Part shown: one piece after another, positions 16,428 through 25,738 of the stretch
How positions within the stretch are numbered: the first letter of the stretch is position 1
Layout: every line of letters begins with the position of its first letter
Source: Psychrobacillus sp. FSL K6-2836
GTDB lineage: Bacteria > Bacillota > Bacilli > Bacillales_A > Planococcaceae
Assembly: GCF_038003085.1 (NCBI RefSeq)
Contig: NZ_JBBOOM010000001.1
Span: 3,162,001-3,226,000, forward strand
DNA: 64,000 bases
Direction of reading: 5' to 3'
The notes under the pieces: model-generated
What the model was told of the DNA's origin: nothing
What the model saw: the letters and a program-made list of their open reading frames with translations, nothing else
Database searches by the model: none
Position numbers and translations under genes: made by a program

Positions 16428-16556
16428 ACCACAAGGGGCGCCGGTGATTCGGCTGAGATAGTACCCTTCGAACCTGTAAGTTAATGCTTGCGTAGGGATG
16501 TGGATGGAAACTGACAATCGCGCGATGTCTGGGTCTATCCCAGGGGTCGTTTTTTT
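16428..16556 (+). promoter_or_regulatory. TPP riboswitch (THI element) with terminator
   Basis: The aptamer at about 16428-16503 contains the invariant blocks GGCTGAGATA, ACCCTTCGAACCTG and GCGTAGGGA, closed by the ACCACA / TGTGG outer stem. The expression platform is the hairpin at 16523-16549 (CGATGTCTGGG / CCCAGGGGTCG) followed by seven T residues. Thiamine pyrophosphate binding should favour termination and shut off thiT when thiamine is plentiful. Confidence 0.95.
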
Positions 16557-16578
16557 GTGGTCAAAAAAGGGGATTGTT

Positions 16579-17160
16579 ATGAAAAATAAACGAGTATTAA
16601 TATTAATGGAAATAGCTATTTTTGCGGCGCTAGGATATGTTTTAGATATGATTGGCTTTGGAATGCCACAAGGTGGATCCGTAACATTCGTTCTTGTACC
16701 TGTTATTCTAATGGCCTTTCGTCGTGGCGTTGTTGCGGGACTTGCTACTGGCTTTTTAATAGGTGTATTACAAGTAGTGACAGGTCGTTTTTATGCAGCC
16801 CCACTATCATTTGAAATAGTTATTGCACAGGTAGCAATCGATTATTTCATCGCCTTTATGGTTGCAGGATTCGCAGGCTTTCTAAGACCTGCATTTATAC
16901 AAGCATTTGAACAAAAGGATAAAGTGAAAATGATTACAGCAGTTGTCATTGGTGCATTCATCGCTGGCTTTCTTCGCTATTTAGCACATGTGACTTCAGG
17001 TATTCTATTTTTTGGAGAATTTGCTGGTGATCAAAACGTGATTTTGTATTCTTTAATCTATAATTCTACTTATATGATTCCAGTATTTTTAATAGCTGCT
17101 TTTATTTGTTCTGTTTTATTTGTTAAAGCTCCGCGCCTAGCACTGCCGAATTCTCACTAA
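16579..17160 (+). CDS. thiT: Thiamine ECF transporter S component ThiT
   Basis: A 193-residue membrane protein with about six hydrophobic segments, the substrate-binding subunit of an energy-coupling-factor transporter for thiamine (YuaJ in B. subtilis). The TPP riboswitch directly upstream fixes the substrate. The ATG at 16579 follows AAAAAAGGGGATTG. The EcfA/EcfA'/EcfT energising module is not in this window, as expected for a group II ECF system. It is followed after 47 bp by the methionine aminopeptidase gene, which may be partly cotranscribed. Confidence 0.95.
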   Translation: MKNKRVLILMEIAIFAALGYVLDMIGFGMPQGGSVTFVLVPVILMAFRRGVVAGLATGFLIGVLQVVTGRFYAAPLSFEIVIAQVAIDYFIAFMVAGFAGFLRPAFIQAFEQKDKVKMITAVVIGAFIAGFLRYLAHVTSGILFFGEFAGDQNVILYSLIYNSTYMIPVFLIAAFICSVLFVKAPRLALPNSH

Positions 17161-17189
17161 ATATGATATGATTAGAATACATTTAGTGA

Positions 17190-17957
<768 letters not shown>

Positions 17958-17961
17958 AACA

Positions 17962-18003
17962 AAACAAAACGCCTTCGAAATTTTACTATTTCGAAGGCGT
18001 TTT
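17962..18003. terminator. Bidirectional terminator overlapping a coding end
   Basis: Arms AAAACGCCTTCGAAAT and ATTTCGAAGGCGTTTT (16 bp). The right arm and loop encode the last residues and stop codon of the convergent membrane-protein gene. Confidence 0.92.
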
Positions 18004-18711
18004 ATTTAAGAAGAATATTCCTACAATCAGTACACAACTTAAAAAAAGTGAGGCTGCGGTTAGGAGTAGTTGACTAAAGTTATGTTGAATTGCTACTCCG
18101 ATGAAAGTCCAGATAAAAACAACCGACATAAGACGGTCGAAATAATGATAACGAAAATGAAGAGCTATGGCTGTCGCAATGGTTAAGAAGATAACTCCCC
18201 AAAGCGATTTTGTCATACCAAATCCATCGAATTCATAAAACGTTAGGAGATAAGATAGATTTGTGAAGAAACTGATAAATGTCCAACCTAAAAGGAAGGA
18301 AATTGGCAAACGATTCTTTCGATTAATATCATCTAAAGGATAGGTTAAATACAATTTAAACAAGCAGCTTAGTAAGACAGTGAGAATACCAAAAGCATAT
18401 CCAAACAGTTCGTAATGCCAACTAAATATGCACAAAATATATAAAATAGAGGCTACACCATATAATAGAATGCGCTTCGTAGGTATTGGACGAGAAAATT
18501 TGTAGTCCTTCATAATATTCCAAATCCACCAAGCTAATAATATAAAAATAACAACCCATATGTAAAATACATAATTTGCTGGAGTAAAAAATACAGGAAG
18601 TCTATGGAATATTTCGCCACTAGTTTGACCATTTATGGGAAGTAAATTAGATAGTAATTTAACGATTACAGTAGATATAAAAAATAACATTAAAAGGATT
18701 ATTTTTAACAT
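17986..18711 (-). CDS. TspO/MBR-related membrane protein
   Basis: A 241-residue protein with about seven hydrophobic segments. The N-terminal part (GEIFHRLPVFFTPANYVFYIW in pieces FTPANYVF and YIW) matches the motif seen in Bacillus tryptophan-rich TspO-related proteins, although the family core is more divergent than in true TspO and the protein is longer. A role in tetrapyrrole or stress sensing is only by analogy. Its final codons and TAG stop lie inside the terminator it shares with mapB. A GGAGGC site precedes the ATG. Confidence 0.65.
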   Translation of the reverse strand: MLKIILLMLFFISTVIVKLLSNLLPINGQTSGEIFHRLPVFFTPANYVFYIWVVIFILLAWWIWNIMKDYKFSRPIPTKRILLYGVASILYILCIFSWHYELFGYAFGILTVLLSCLFKLYLTYPLDDINRKNRLPISFLLGWTFISFFTNLSYLLTFYEFDGFGMTKSLWGVIFLTIATAIALHFRYHYFDRLMSVVFIWTFIGVAIQHNFSQLLLTAASLFLSCVLIVGIFFLNKTPSK

Positions 18712-18819
18712 TCAGCTGCCTCCTTCTATTTAATAAGTATACCTTTGATATATAGCAACAACAAATTAGAATTATGAATGTTATGTGACGAAAATCAAAC
18801 AATCTGCATTAGAAAAACA

Positions 18820-18828
18820 TGATATACT
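18820..18828 (+). promoter_or_regulatory. Extended -10 promoter for the M3 oligopeptidase
   Basis: TGATATACT (TGn plus TATACT), 40 bp upstream of the start codon; no clear -35. It is the same nonamer as the one before the Nudix-GNAT gene. Confidence 0.55.
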
Positions 18829-18868
18829 AGAATTCTAAAATAATTGTCAATATAGGAGGAATATTTAG

Positions 18869-20671
18869 ATGATTGAACAAACTTATCCGGTTGTTTGGGA
18901 TCTTGATCGCTTTTTTGAAGGGGGTAGTAGCTCACCATCTTTAAGAAGCCATTTGGATGAAGTAAAAGGAAAGCTGAGCGGCTTTGAAACTAAACTAAAA
19001 AACTTTGAATCTCCGGTATCTATTGCTGATGTTTCGAAAATCGAGCAAATGATTAATGAGTTAAAAGATATAGCAACCAATTTATCAGAAGGTGGAGCAG
19101 TAATAGGTTGTTTTTTAGCACAGGATACAACAGATAAGCATGCGGCATTATTACAGGGGGAGGTAGGATCGCTATATGCTAAGTTTTCTTCCCAAATGCT
19201 AACCATCCAACAAGTGCTAAGTAAAACGGAGGAAACAGTGTGGGAGAAGCTACTGCAAACTGCTGAGCTTTCTCCATTTGCATTTGTATTAAATGAATGG
19301 AGAGATGAAGCAAAGCGGATGCTCTCTGAAAAAGAGGAAGACATGATTACGACACTTGGAGTGGATGGTTATCATTCATGGGGACAGCTTTATGATTTAC
19401 TAGTTGGTGATATTCGCATTAAGCTTACAATAGACGGTGAACAAAAAGAAATGTCGGTTGGCCAAGCAAATAATCTAAGTTCTCACGAGGATGCCACGAT
19501 TCGTAAAGAGTCATTTGAAGCACTAGAAGCTGCTTGGACAGATAAAGAAGAATTCTTTGCAAAAACACTGAATCATATAGCAGGGTTCCGTCTTGCTATT
19601 TACGAAAAAAGAGGATGGAATTCCGTTTTAGAAGAGCCTCTCCAGATTAATCGCATGAAAGAAGAAACACTAAATGCAATGTGGGGTGCTATCTCGAAAA
19701 ATAAAGCTCCATTCGTAGAATACTTAAATAAAAAATCGGCAATGCTAGGCGAAAAACAAATGCATTGGTATGACTTAGACGCACCAGTTAGTACTTCTAC
19801 GGAGAAAATGGATTATCAACAAGGCGCAGAGTTTATCTTAAAGCATTTTAAAGAATTTGGACCAAAATTAGAATCATTTTCAAGAAATGCATTTGAAAAG
19901 GGTTGGATTGAGGCAGAGGATCGTCCAAACAAACGACCAGGAGGATTTTGTACAGGTATGCCTGTATCGGAGGAATCTCGTATTTTCATGACATATAGTG
20001 GATCAATGTCCAATGTTTCTACATTAGCTCATGAATTAGGTCATGCCTTCCATTCATATGCTTTAAGACCGGTACATTGGATGAATCGTCAATATGCAAT
20101 GGGGGTTGCTGAAACTGCCTCCACATTTGCAGAAATGATTGTAGCAGACGCTGCTGTAAAAGAAGCAAAAACAGATGAAGAAAAAATTGCTTTACTTGAA
20201 GATAAAATCCAACGTAGTGTAGCATTTTTCATGAATATCCATGCTAGGTTCTTATTTGAAACTAGATTTTATGAGGAGCGAAAAAATGGAATCGTATCTG
20301 CAGCTCGATTAAGTGCTTTAATGGAGACAGCTCAACAAGAAGCATATGGCGATGCATTAGATACAACTCATCCACACTTTTGGGCATCTAAATTACATTT
20401 TTATATTACAGAAGTACCATTTTACAACTTCCCGTACACATTTGGTTACTTATTCTCTTTAAGTATTTATGCAAAAGCTATAAGCGAAGGGGCAAACTTT
20501 GAGGAAAAATATATTGCTTTATTGCAAGATACTGCAGTAATGTCAGTAGAAGATTTAGCGATAAAGCATTTAAATGAAGATATTACTCAGGAATCATTTT
20601 GGATAAAGGGGATTGATCTTTGTATTCAAGACGTGAATGAGTTTATCCAATTAACTAACGCAAAAGGGTGA
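18869..20671 (+). CDS. M3-family oligoendopeptidase (PepF-like, clade 3)
   Basis: The 600-residue cytosolic zinc peptidase cleaves short peptides. The zinc site is HELGH (388-392) with the third ligand E415, 23 residues after the second His. The helical N-terminal half is acidic, as in the TIGR02290-type M3 proteins of Bacillales. TAGGAGG stands eight bases before the ATG. The acetyltransferase gene follows after six bases and is probably cotranscribed. With two M29 enzymes and the peptide transporter nearby, it fits a generous peptide-utilisation capacity. Confidence 0.93.
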   Translation: MIEQTYPVVWDLDRFFEGGSSSPSLRSHLDEVKGKLSGFETKLKNFESPVSIADVSKIEQMINELKDIATNLSEGGAVIGCFLAQDTTDKHAALLQGEVGSLYAKFSSQMLTIQQVLSKTEETVWEKLLQTAELSPFAFVLNEWRDEAKRMLSEKEEDMITTLGVDGYHSWGQLYDLLVGDIRIKLTIDGEQKEMSVGQANNLSSHEDATIRKESFEALEAAWTDKEEFFAKTLNHIAGFRLAIYEKRGWNSVLEEPLQINRMKEETLNAMWGAISKNKAPFVEYLNKKSAMLGEKQMHWYDLDAPVSTSTEKMDYQQGAEFILKHFKEFGPKLESFSRNAFEKGWIEAEDRPNKRPGGFCTGMPVSEESRIFMTYSGSMSNVSTLAHELGHAFHSYALRPVHWMNRQYAMGVAETASTFAEMIVADAAVKEAKTDEEKIALLEDKIQRSVAFFMNIHARFLFETRFYEERKNGIVSAARLSALMETAQQEAYGDALDTTHPHFWASKLHFYITEVPFYNFPYTFGYLFSLSIYAKAISEGANFEEKYIALLQDTAVMSVEDLAIKHLNEDITQESFWIKGIDLCIQDVNEFIQLTNAKG

Positions 20672-20677
20672 AGGTGT

Positions 20678-21223
20678 TTGATTTATCTAGAAGGAGATAC
20701 ATGTTATTTACGAACAATGAATATAAAAGATGCACCAGCCCTAGCGGATCTGACTTATCGCAATAAGGTGTATTGGTCTGTTTATGAACCGTTACATCGA
20801 GATGATTATTACACGACTTCTGTTCAACGAGAGAAAATTCGAGAATCTCTCACGTTATCGAAGGAAAAAAGAGAATATAGCTTCGGTATTTTTGAGCATC
20901 AGACAGAAAGAATGATTGGCAGTGTATCGCTATACAGTATTAAAAGAATGCCTTTTTCAAGTGGGCTTATTGGTTATTCTATGGATGAGCTTTATATTGG
21001 AAAAGGAATTGCTTCTGAAGCAGTACATCTAGTTACAATATTTGGTTTTGAGCATGTCCAATTAAATCGTATCGAAGCATATGTATCTCCGCGGAATAAT
21101 GGCAGTATAAAAGTCTTAGAAAAAAACGGTTTCATGCAAGAGGGTCTACTAAGAAAGTTGCTCTATATCAATGGTAAATGGCAAGATCATTTTATATATG
21201 CATCCTTAACTGACGAACATTGA
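20678..21223 (+). CDS. RimJ/RimL-type GNAT acetyltransferase
   Basis: A 181-residue N-acetyltransferase with the acetyl-CoA loop in YIGKGIASEA and the RimJ/RimL C-terminal pattern NRIEAYVSPRN, GSIKVLEKNGF, EGLLRK. It resembles B. subtilis YjcK/YdaF, putative ribosomal-protein or small-molecule N-acetyltransferases. The start is TTG 20678, with GGTGAAGGTG just before it. It is second in an operon with the oligopeptidase; a strong terminator follows. Confidence 0.85.
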   Translation: MIYLEGDTCYLRTMNIKDAPALADLTYRNKVYWSVYEPLHRDDYYTTSVQREKIRESLTLSKEKREYSFGIFEHQTERMIGSVSLYSIKRMPFSSGLIGYSMDELYIGKGIASEAVHLVTIFGFEHVQLNRIEAYVSPRNNGSIKVLEKNGFMQEGLLRKLLYINGKWQDHFIYASLTDEH

Positions 21224-21251
21224 AAGAGTAAGAATATACTTGATAAACTAA

Positions 21252-21499
21252 AAGAGGCTGGGACAGAACCCAAAAACAGCATTTTTCTCAGTGAGAAAAA
21301 TGCTGTTTTTTTGCTATGCACAAAATTGATTTCCATTCCAGGGACGCTTTCCACGGGCGTGGCCTGAGCCTGTAGTCTCAGGTGTCACGCTATTCCCGTA
21401 GGAGTCGCCCCTACATTTCAATCAATTTTATTAAATATCCACTAATAAGTAAAGTTTTCTCCTTATCCAATAAAATTGCTACTTCTGTCCCAGTCTCTT
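21252..21499. repeat. Inverted-repeat-bounded intergenic element (~248 bp)
   Basis: AAGAGGCTGGGACAGAA at 21252-21268 pairs with TTCTGTCCCAGTCTCTT at 21483-21499 (16 of 17 pairs). Nested inside is a second imperfect inverted repeat (GATTTCCATTCCAGGGACGC ... GGAGTCGCCCCTACATTTC) of the kind dispersed between genes in Bacillus and Planococcaceae genomes. The left end also contains the acetyltransferase terminator. It encodes no protein, so it is a structural or non-autonomous element. Confidence 0.8.
21272..21312 (+). terminator. Strong intrinsic terminator
   Basis: Nineteen-base-pair perfect stem (AAAAACAGCATTTTTCTCA and its inverse) around a single G-containing loop, followed by a T run. Confidence 0.92.
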
Positions 21500-21535
21500 C
21501 TTTATACTATTCCTGTCGATTTCCCGGGAAATAAT

Positions 21536-22105
21536 TTAGTTTTTGTCGACATTACCATCTGTCAATAAATCAAGTCGACCAGTTTCTGGATCAATAATCA
21601 GACCATGAACCGGAATTGTTGGAAGCATAAGCGGGTGATTTCGAATCATTTCAACACTATGTAAAACACTACTTTCTACGTTGGAAAAACCTTCCAACCA
21701 TTTTTCTAAGTTCACTCCAGAATTTTTGAGGATATCTAATACAAGAGGGTCCACTCCTCGAGTAATCATTTTATCCATAATTTTATCGGTTTCGATAGCA
21801 CTCATTCCACAATCATGATGACCAATTACATAAATCTCATCAGCCTTTAGCTCATAAACAGCTACGATAAGGCTGCGCATAATTCCGCCAAATGGATGGT
21901 TGATGATTGCTCCAGCACTTTTAACAATTTTCACATCACCATTTTTAATATTCATGGATTTTGGGAGCATTTCTGTTAACCTTGTATCCATGCAAGTTAA
22001 GATAACAATTCGTTTATTTGGAAATTTTGTAGTTAAAAATGGTTCGTATAGTTTGTTTTCCACAAAGTCATCATTGTACTTTAAAATCTCTTGAAGGCTT
22101 GGCAT
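21536..22105 (-). CDS. Beta-class carbonic anhydrase (YtiB-like)
   Basis: The 189-residue enzyme interconverts CO2 and bicarbonate. Zinc ligands C38, H96 and C99 (TCMDTR and GHHDCGM) and the D40/R42 dyad are present. Length and sequence agree with B. subtilis YtiB, a short beta-CA with an open substrate pocket. GGGGGAA precedes the ATG. It lies downstream of mreBH on the same strand but 720 bp away, separated by a terminator, array D and a dispersed repeat, so it should have its own promoter. Confidence 0.92.
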   Translation of the reverse strand: MPSLQEILKYNDDFVENKLYEPFLTTKFPNKRIVILTCMDTRLTEMLPKSMNIKNGDVKIVKSAGAIINHPFGGIMRSLIVAVYELKADEIYVIGHHDCGMSAIETDKIMDKMITRGVDPLVLDILKNSGVNLEKWLEGFSNVESSVLHSVEMIRNHPLMLPTIPVHGLIIDPETGRLDLLTDGNVDKN

Positions 22106-22332
22106 TGTATTCCCCCTTTATGTTGTAATTATATTTTATAGGAAATGAAAGATAATTGCTTTACTTAATACTTGTGCCTGTCAAAACAAGACTTCAAAAG
22201 GATGAAGAAGAGGGAAGCTTTTGATGCACCTAGCTTTACTCAAGAGACTATGGTGATCATCCTTGAAAGAAGCGCACATCCGTACCGTATAACAGGTATC
22301 TATAAAGAGTGATTACAACTTCCCAACCATAT

Positions 22333-22437
22333 ACTTGCACTCATCGGGATTTTACTTGCTCTACTCAAAAAGTAACTTGCTGATATCTATCCTTTACTTG
22401 CGTTTAAAGACAATTCACTTGCTATGTAGAAATTTCA
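22333..22437. repeat. Array D: five exact 21-bp units with ACTTGC heads
   Basis: ACTTGC recurs at 22333, 22354, 22375, 22396 and 22417, every spacing exactly 21 bp, while the 15-bp tails show no similarity. The rest of the 22106-22581 gap shows no gene or recognised RNA. On the strand of the flanking genes the head reads GCAAGT, the same head and sense as in array E downstream of psuG. Confidence 0.88.
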
Positions 22438-22581
22438 TCCATAAATAAGTGCGATTCTCTACCAACTCGACTAGAGCTTTGGATATAATTTATATTACTG
22501 TATAGAGATTCGTTTCTTTCTAAATAAGTGTCATACATCATGGGTACTTATCGTACAATTTAATCTTATTAATGTATAAAG

Positions 22582-22620
22582 AGCAATAGAGTTGTTCACC
22601 ACAGTGGACAACTCTATTGC
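22582..22620 (-). terminator. Terminator of mreBH
   Basis: Arms GCAATAGAGTTGT and ACAACTCTATTGC around a TCACCACAGTGG loop; on the minus strand it is followed by a T-rich stretch. Confidence 0.75.
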
Positions 22621-22654
22621 ATTTATATTAGAAAATTTTATTAGAAAGAGAAAT

Positions 22655-22825
22655 AAACCCCACTAATTGTAGTTTCACTTTATCCCGCATTAACGGGCAG
22701 TAAGACTTTCGCTTTAAGGCTTACCGAAGTAACGAAGAGTCAGTGGGAGCTAACTGCCCGTAAAAGCCCTATTGGTTCAACTAACAATCAGGGGGGGAAG
22801 AATCTCCCCAGATTGTAGTTTCACT
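22655..22825. repeat. Dispersed intergenic repeat abutting the mreBH stop
   Basis: Two direct copies of TTGTAGTTTCACTTTATC (about 22666 and 22817) flank an inner inverted repeat ACGGGCAGT / ACTGCCCGT. This composition is typical of an intergenic repeat family common in Planococcaceae; a related but shorter copy follows motB. It ends within the last bases of mreBH. Confidence 0.7.
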
Positions 22826-23833
22826 TTATCTTGCTAGTTTTTGTTTTCTGTCTGATATAAAAAAGGATTTTCCTGTACCAATAGCCACAGACTGTAATGG
22901 CTCTGGTGCAAGATGAACCGGTACTTCAATGACCTGAGTCAACCACTCGGAAATGTCTTTTAGTAATGCCCCACCACCGGTTAATATTACTCCGTGGTCG
23001 ACTATATCTCCCGCAAGTTCAGGTGGGCAGGTTTCTAAAGTAGCACGAATTGCTTCTAAAATTGTTTCCAACGATTCTGTTAAAACACCTTGAATTTGAG
23101 TAGATGATAGGTGAATAGTCTTTGGTAATCCACTCACAACATCTCTTCCTGTAACTTGCATTTGTTCTACTGCGTGAGGCAATAAAGCATGTCCAATAGT
23201 CATCTTTATAATCTCAGCTGTAGGTTCGCCAATGATGACATTATACTCTTTTCGAACAAAGTGAATAATTGCTTCATCCATACGATCTCCAGCGGCTTTT
23301 ACTGTATTAGATGCTACAACTCCACCGAAAGAAATTATACCTACTTCTGTAGTACCTCCACCAATGTCCACAATCATACTAGCTACTGGCTCGTCGACTG
23401 GTAGACCGGCACCGATTGCAGCAGCAACGGGCTCTTCCATTAACTGAACGTCCTTTGCGCCACTTTGTCTTACCGCATCTTGTATAGCTCTTCGTTCAAC
23501 AGAAGTTGCACCAGATGGAGTACATACAACTACAGTCGGTTTTCTCAATGAAGTACCAAGTTTTTTTCCTGCTTTTTGCATGATTAGTTTCAATAATTGT
23601 GTTGTAATATCAAAATCAGCAATTACCCCATCCTTCAAAGGACGTATTACCTCAATTGAAGTGGGTGTTTTACCAATCATTTTTTTTGCTTCTTCGCCGA
23701 AAGCAACGATTTCACGAGTTTTAGTATTAACTGCTACTACTGTAGGTTCATCTATTAATAAGCCTTTGCTTTTTGTATAAACTAACGTATTTGCTGTACC
23801 TAAATCTATTCCAATATGTGAGTTTGAAAACAT
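22826..23833 (-). CDS. mreBH: MreB-like actin homologue MreBH
   Basis: A 335-residue bacterial actin guiding lateral-wall synthesis. Phosphate loops [10 protein letters not shown] and [11 protein letters not shown], the adenosine motif LTGGGALL and the CTPSG segment are all present. Sequence and length agree best with MreBH among the three Bacillus MreB paralogues, and it is not in an mreCD operon. I chose ATG 23833, seven bases after AGGAGG, rather than a start eight codons upstream. A perfect 7-1-7 palindrome lies just upstream (23856-23870). Confidence 0.88.
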   Translation of the reverse strand: MFSNSHIGIDLGTANTLVYTKSKGLLIDEPTVVAVNTKTREIVAFGEEAKKMIGKTPTSIEVIRPLKDGVIADFDITTQLLKLIMQKAGKKLGTSLRKPTVVVCTPSGATSVERRAIQDAVRQSGAKDVQLMEEPVAAAIGAGLPVDEPVASMIVDIGGGTTEVGIISFGGVVASNTVKAAGDRMDEAIIHFVRKEYNVIIGEPTAEIIKMTIGHALLPHAVEQMQVTGRDVVSGLPKTIHLSSTQIQGVLTESLETILEAIRATLETCPPELAGDIVDHGVILTGGGALLKDISEWLTQVIEVPVHLAPEPLQSVAIGTGKSFFISDRKQKLAR

Positions 23834-23855
23834 TTGTCTTCCTCCTATTCCAATC

Positions 23856-23870
23856 ATACTTAGTAAGTAT
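23856..23870. promoter_or_regulatory. Operator-like palindrome at the mreBH promoter
   Basis: ATACTTAGTAAGTAT is a perfect 7-1-7 inverted repeat. On the minus strand its first bases overlap a TATACT -10-like hexamer, so a protein bound here would block transcription. The regulator is unknown. Confidence 0.45.
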
Positions 23871-24046
23871 AATAGATAAACAGGGTCTTGCCATTTGTAA
23901 CATAATGGAAGTTTACATATATTTCAGAGGTTTTTAGGTCATTTGAAATAGGAAAGACAGAAAAAATGAATGAATAGTAATGCTTTGTCATCTAAATGTA
24001 ATAGATTTGTAGTTGATTTGAGAAGAAAAAGAGAAGAGATAACATA

Positions 24047-24083
24047 TAAAAAAACAACCGTCAGCTTACTCGACGGTTGTTTT
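24047..24083 (-). terminator. Terminator of the 44-residue gene
   Basis: Arms AAAACAACCGTC and GACGGTTGTTTT with a nine-base loop; T-rich continuation on the minus strand. Confidence 0.85.
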
Positions 24084-24088
24084 GTGAG

Positions 24089-24223
24089 TTATTGAAAAGG
24101 TTTTGGATCTATTGTAGTTGAATCTTTTGAATTCATACCTTTTCCAAAGTAATGTAAAATCACATAGCCTACGATTCCCATAATTGCAGTAAAACCAAGC
24201 ACTGTAACTGTGTATAAAGCCAT
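24089..24223 (-). CDS. Small single-pass membrane protein (44 aa)
   Basis: A short gene whose ATG (24223) follows GTGAGGTG by about seven bases and whose stop is directly before an intrinsic terminator. The product has one hydrophobic helix (residues ~3-25, MALYTVTVLGFTAIMGIV start) followed by a polar tail ending DPKPFQ. I do not recognise the family. It lies between mreBH and the aminopeptidase gene on the same strand. Confidence 0.7.
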   Translation of the reverse strand: MALYTVTVLGFTAIMGIVGYVILHYFGKGMNSKDSTTIDPKPFQ

Positions 24224-24314
24224 TTTATAACACCTCACTTGTTTTCTTGTACTTATTATAACGTAAAAATGAAAGAATTGTAACTAGAAATATATAGAAT
24301 TTAAGTTAACAATA

Positions 24315-25547
24315 TTAAAATGCCCAGTTTCCATTGCGGAATATTGGCTCTGAAGTTCCATCTTCTTTAATACCGTCGATATCCATTTTTTCTGAACCAA
24401 TCATGAAATCTACATGCGTAATACTTTCGTTTAAGCCATTTTCTGCTAATTCTTCGGGACTCATTTTCTTGCCGCCTTCTATACAGAAAGCATATGCACT
24501 ACCGATTGCTAAGTGATTAGAAGCGTTTTCGTCAAATAATGTGTTATAAAATAATAGATTCGAGTTAGAGATTGGTGAGTCATGTGGTACTAATGCTACT
24601 TCACCTAAATAGTGTGACCCTTCGTCCGTAGCAACTAAGTTCTCAAGCACCTCTTGACCTTGTTCAGCATCTATTTTTACAATACGTCCATTTTCAAATG
24701 TGATAGTGAAGTTATCAATAATATTCCCACCGTAGCTTAATGGCTTAGTACTTGCTACATAACCGTTAACGCCCGTTTTTAGTGGAACAGAGAATACTTC
24801 CTCCGTTGGCATGTTAGCCATGAAAGAAAATCCTTTTTCGTTAGTACTACCAGCTCCACACCATAAATGTCCTTTTGGTAATTCGATTGTTAAGTCTGTA
24901 CCCGGAGCTGTATAATGAAGTTTTTTATAATTTTTGTCGTTTAAATAATCTACCTTTGTATGTAAAAGGTTATCATGTTCAATCCATGCTTCTGTAGGAT
25001 TTGCAACATCAGCACGAACTGCTTGGAAGATTGCCTCCCATAGTGCAGGTACTTGTTCCTCCTCTGGTAAGTCAGGGAACACTTTTTTTGCCCAATCTGT
25101 AGATGGAGATGCAATGACTGACCAACTAATTTTATCCGATTGTACATATTGACGATATTTACTTAATGCTTGACCAGCAGCCTTTTGGAACGCTGCGATT
25201 CTAGAAGAATCCATGCCTTTTAAAAGGTCTGGGCTTTGGCTTACAACACTTATAAATGCAGCGCCACCTTCGGCTAATAATTCTTTTTCTTGCGCTTTCC
25301 AAGAAGGGAAGAAATCAAATGAGTCTCCCGGTGCAAGCTCATAGCGTAAGCGTGTGATTTCATCATCTGTAAAGTCTACGAATACTTGTTTAGCTCCGGC
25401 TACATATGCTTTCTTTGTTATCAATCGAACTAATTCCACGCTATCAGTGGAAGCGGCAATAAATAAATTTTGTCCTGATTGAATATTCACTCCTACTTCT
25501 ACAACAAGTGAAGCGTAGTTTTCTAATTTTGTATTAAAAGATGTCAT
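24315..25547 (-). CDS. M29-family metalloaminopeptidase, second copy
   Basis: A 410-residue enzyme clearly paralogous to the 12442 gene. The same signature stretches occur in the same order: MPTEEVFSVP, GEVALVPHDSPIS, FDENASNHLAIGSAY, and HVDFMIGSEKMD. It opens with the family N-terminus (KLENYASLVVEVGVNIQ). AAGGAAG precedes the ATG by seven bases. This copy stands alone, with its own upstream region next to motA. Aminopeptidase activity on peptides is expected; why two copies are kept is unknown. Confidence 0.92.
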   Translation of the reverse strand: MTSFNTKLENYASLVVEVGVNIQSGQNLFIAASTDSVELVRLITKKAYVAGAKQVFVDFTDDEITRLRYELAPGDSFDFFPSWKAQEKELLAEGGAAFISVVSQSPDLLKGMDSSRIAAFQKAAGQALSKYRQYVQSDKISWSVIASPSTDWAKKVFPDLPEEEQVPALWEAIFQAVRADVANPTEAWIEHDNLLHTKVDYLNDKNYKKLHYTAPGTDLTIELPKGHLWCGAGSTNEKGFSFMANMPTEEVFSVPLKTGVNGYVASTKPLSYGGNIIDNFTITFENGRIVKIDAEQGQEVLENLVATDEGSHYLGEVALVPHDSPISNSNLLFYNTLFDENASNHLAIGSAYAFCIEGGKKMSPEELAENGLNESITHVDFMIGSEKMDIDGIKEDGTSEPIFRNGNWAF

Positions 25548-25680
25548 ATGGATACTTCCTTTCTATTATTATCTCCATAGTATCAGTTATGGGCTTGCAT
25601 TATCAATATTCAAATAAGTCTATAAGTTAAATTTTGTTCATAATTTAGAAATTTAATAAAATCATTCGGTTGTTTTTTAT

Positions 25681-25706
25681 TAAAAAACTATTAATATAGC
25701 CGAAAT
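25681..25706 (+). promoter_or_regulatory. Sigma-D-type promoter of motAB
   Basis: TAAA (25681-25684), 14 bp, GCCGAAAT (25699-25706) matches the flagellar sigma-D consensus TAAA-N14-16-GCCGATAT with one mismatch, 33 bp upstream of motA. Confidence 0.8.
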
Positions 25707-25738
25707 AAAGGAAAGAAATAGAATGTGGGGGAAGTTGA

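Noticed and set aside
22163-22196. ACTTAA/ACTTGT/ACTTCA as extra units of array D
   Set aside because: Only one pair is 21 bp apart and they are out of phase with the main array.
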